Shown here piece by piece: positions 12,173-13,002 of a stretch of 13,002 bases of DNA. Positions within the stretch are counted from its first letter, which is position 1; every line of letters begins with the position of its first letter. A program made the position numbers and the translations under genes. The notes under the pieces were generated by a model, which was given only the letters and a program-made list of their open reading frames with translations, made no database searches and was not told the DNA's origin. Source of the stretch: Candidatus Colwellbacteria bacterium RIFCSPLOWO2_12_FULL_43_11 (GTDB lineage Bacteria > Patescibacteriota > Minisyncoccia > UBA6257 > Colwellbacteraceae); contig MHJB01000037.1 in the NCBI GenBank assembly GCA_001817805.1, positions 1 through 13,002 on the forward strand. The letters are read 5' to 3'.

Positions 12173-13002
12173 TAGTAACTGTCAGTAAGCCTATTAACCT
12201 CATCATGCATTCTTATCTTTTCCAATGCCTTGGATTCAATCTGCCTGATTCTTTCTCGCGTTACGTTAAAAACCTTACCGACTTCTTCCAGAGTATGGGT
12301 GACGCCATCAGTTAAACCGAAACGCATCTCCAATATTTTTCTTTCTCTCTCCGTTAAATCCCCCAAAACCTTTTTAATTTGATCTCTCAATAACTCTTGC
12401 GATGCCATCTGTGATGGAGTGAGATTCTTCTCGTCTTTAATAAAGTCGGCTCTCACGGATTTATCATCATCGTCGCCAATCGGAGCTTCTAACGACACCA
12501 CCGTCTGCGAAACTTTTTCTATATATCTTACCTTCTCCACGTCTAAGCTCATTTCTATCGCTATCTCTTCGGTCAAAGGCTCCCTACCAAGTTCTTGTGA
12601 CAACTTTCTCTTGGTTTGGGTATATTTGGAAATAGTTTCTACCATGTGAACAGGAATACGGATTGTTCTCGATTGGTCGGCCAAAGCGCGAGTAATAGCC
12701 TGCCTAATCCACCAAGTGGCATAAGTGGAGAACTTGAAACCCTTTCGGTAATCAAATTTCTCTACCGCCCTAAATAAGCCCATATTACCCTCTTGTATTA
12801 GATCGGAAATGCTTAAAGGTCCGCGGTTTATATATCTCTTGGCAATAGAAACAACAAGTCTTAAATTGGCCTTTATTAATTTCTCCTTAGCCGCCGGCTC
12901 TCCGGCCTCGGATCGCTTAGCCAAATCTTTTTCTTCCTGGGAATTCAAAAGCGGGGTTCGGCCAATTTCGCGCAAATACATTTGAATATTATCCGGCACC
13001 TC
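12172..13002 (-). CDS. rpoD: Primary RNA polymerase sigma factor, C-terminal part (partial, runs off right edge)
   Basis: Directs RNA polymerase to housekeeping promoters. The open frame continues through the right window edge. The codon before the apparent GTG at 12999 is GAG, and region 1.2 (NIQMYLREIGRTPLL) begins at once, so the true start lies outside. Region 2 reads NLRLVVSIAKRYINRG, LIQEGNMGLFRAVEKFDYRK and FSTYATWWIRQAI; these cover core binding (2.2) and the -10 melting/recognition helices (2.3-2.4). RTIRIPVHMVETI opens region 3. Region 4 has LTERERKILEMRFGL and the -35 helix-turn-helix HTLEEVGKVFNVTRERIRQI. These features mark a group 1 (sigma-70/SigA) factor. The TAA stop shares a base with the alaS ATG, implying coupled expression of the two. 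Confidence 0.94.
   Translation of the reverse strand, partial: EVPDNIQMYLREIGRTPLLNSQEEKDLAKRSEAGEPAAKEKLIKANLRLVVSIAKRYINRGPLSISDLIQEGNMGLFRAVEKFDYRKGFKFSTYATWWIRQAITRALADQSRTIRIPVHMVETISKYTQTKRKLSQELGREPLTEEIAIEMSLDVEKVRYIEKVSQTVVSLEAPIGDDDDKSVRADFIKDEKNLTPSQMASQELLRDQIKKVLGDLTERERKILEMRFGLTDGVTHTLEEVGKVFNVTRERIRQIESKALEKIRMHDEVNRLTDSY

Noticed and set aside
1..13002. Alternative genetic code with TGA as glycine (Gracilibacteria/SR1 type)
   Set aside because: TGA ends rplM, infA and the 539-aa gene at the expected positions, and no conserved protein reads through a TGA.
1..13002. tRNA genes, rRNA genes or CRISPR arrays
   Set aside because: There are no cloverleaf-like sequences, rRNA signatures or regularly spaced repeats in the gaps, and all but one gap are too short to hold them.

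Overview
The window is a densely packed bacterial housekeeping region in which all 18 recognisable genes lie on the minus strand. Transcription therefore runs from the right edge to the left edge. It most resembles a genome of the Candidate Phyla Radiation (Patescibacteria, probably Parcubacteria-like). This is an inference from several traits: an alanyl-tRNA synthetase of only 627 residues without the C-Ala domain, an RNA polymerase alpha subunit without its C-terminal domain, a trimmed L13, very few Shine-Dalgarno sequences, and the pairing of a divergent FtsA-like protein with a large one-TM 'baseplate J-like' protein. Protein-coding DNA is roughly 40% GC. TGA is used as a normal stop (rplM, infA and the 539-aa gene), so the genetic code looks standard.

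In transcription order, the right end (13002-10289) holds the 3' part of a primary sigma factor gene (rpoD), which overlaps alaS by one base. A 322-bp gene-free stretch follows (9967-10288). It is filled by a GC-rich, nested inverted-repeat element, the most unusual thing in the window.

Next come an FtsA/PilM-like actin-fold gene with degenerate nucleotide motifs and a 539-aa bitopic membrane protein (9966-7432). After them lies the conserved ribosomal cluster infA-rpmJ-rpsM-rpsK-rpsD-rpoA-rplQ-rplM-rpsI (7418-3709). The cluster runs by overlapping starts into a small membrane protein and a family-2 glycosyltransferase (3724-2563), then greA, lysS and the 5' part of serS, which leaves the window on the left.

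Functionally the window covers translation (seven ribosomal proteins, IF-1 and three aminoacyl-tRNA synthetases) and transcription (sigma, alpha, GreA). A minority of genes concern the envelope: the actin-like/bitopic pair, the four-TM protein and the polyprenyl-phosphate-type glycosyltransferase. Gaps are mostly 1-20 bases or overlaps, suggesting one or a few long operons. Two TATAAT boxes sit 7-8 bases before start codons (rplQ and the FtsA-like gene), each next to an inverted-repeat sequence, and could be internal promoters for leaderless transcripts.
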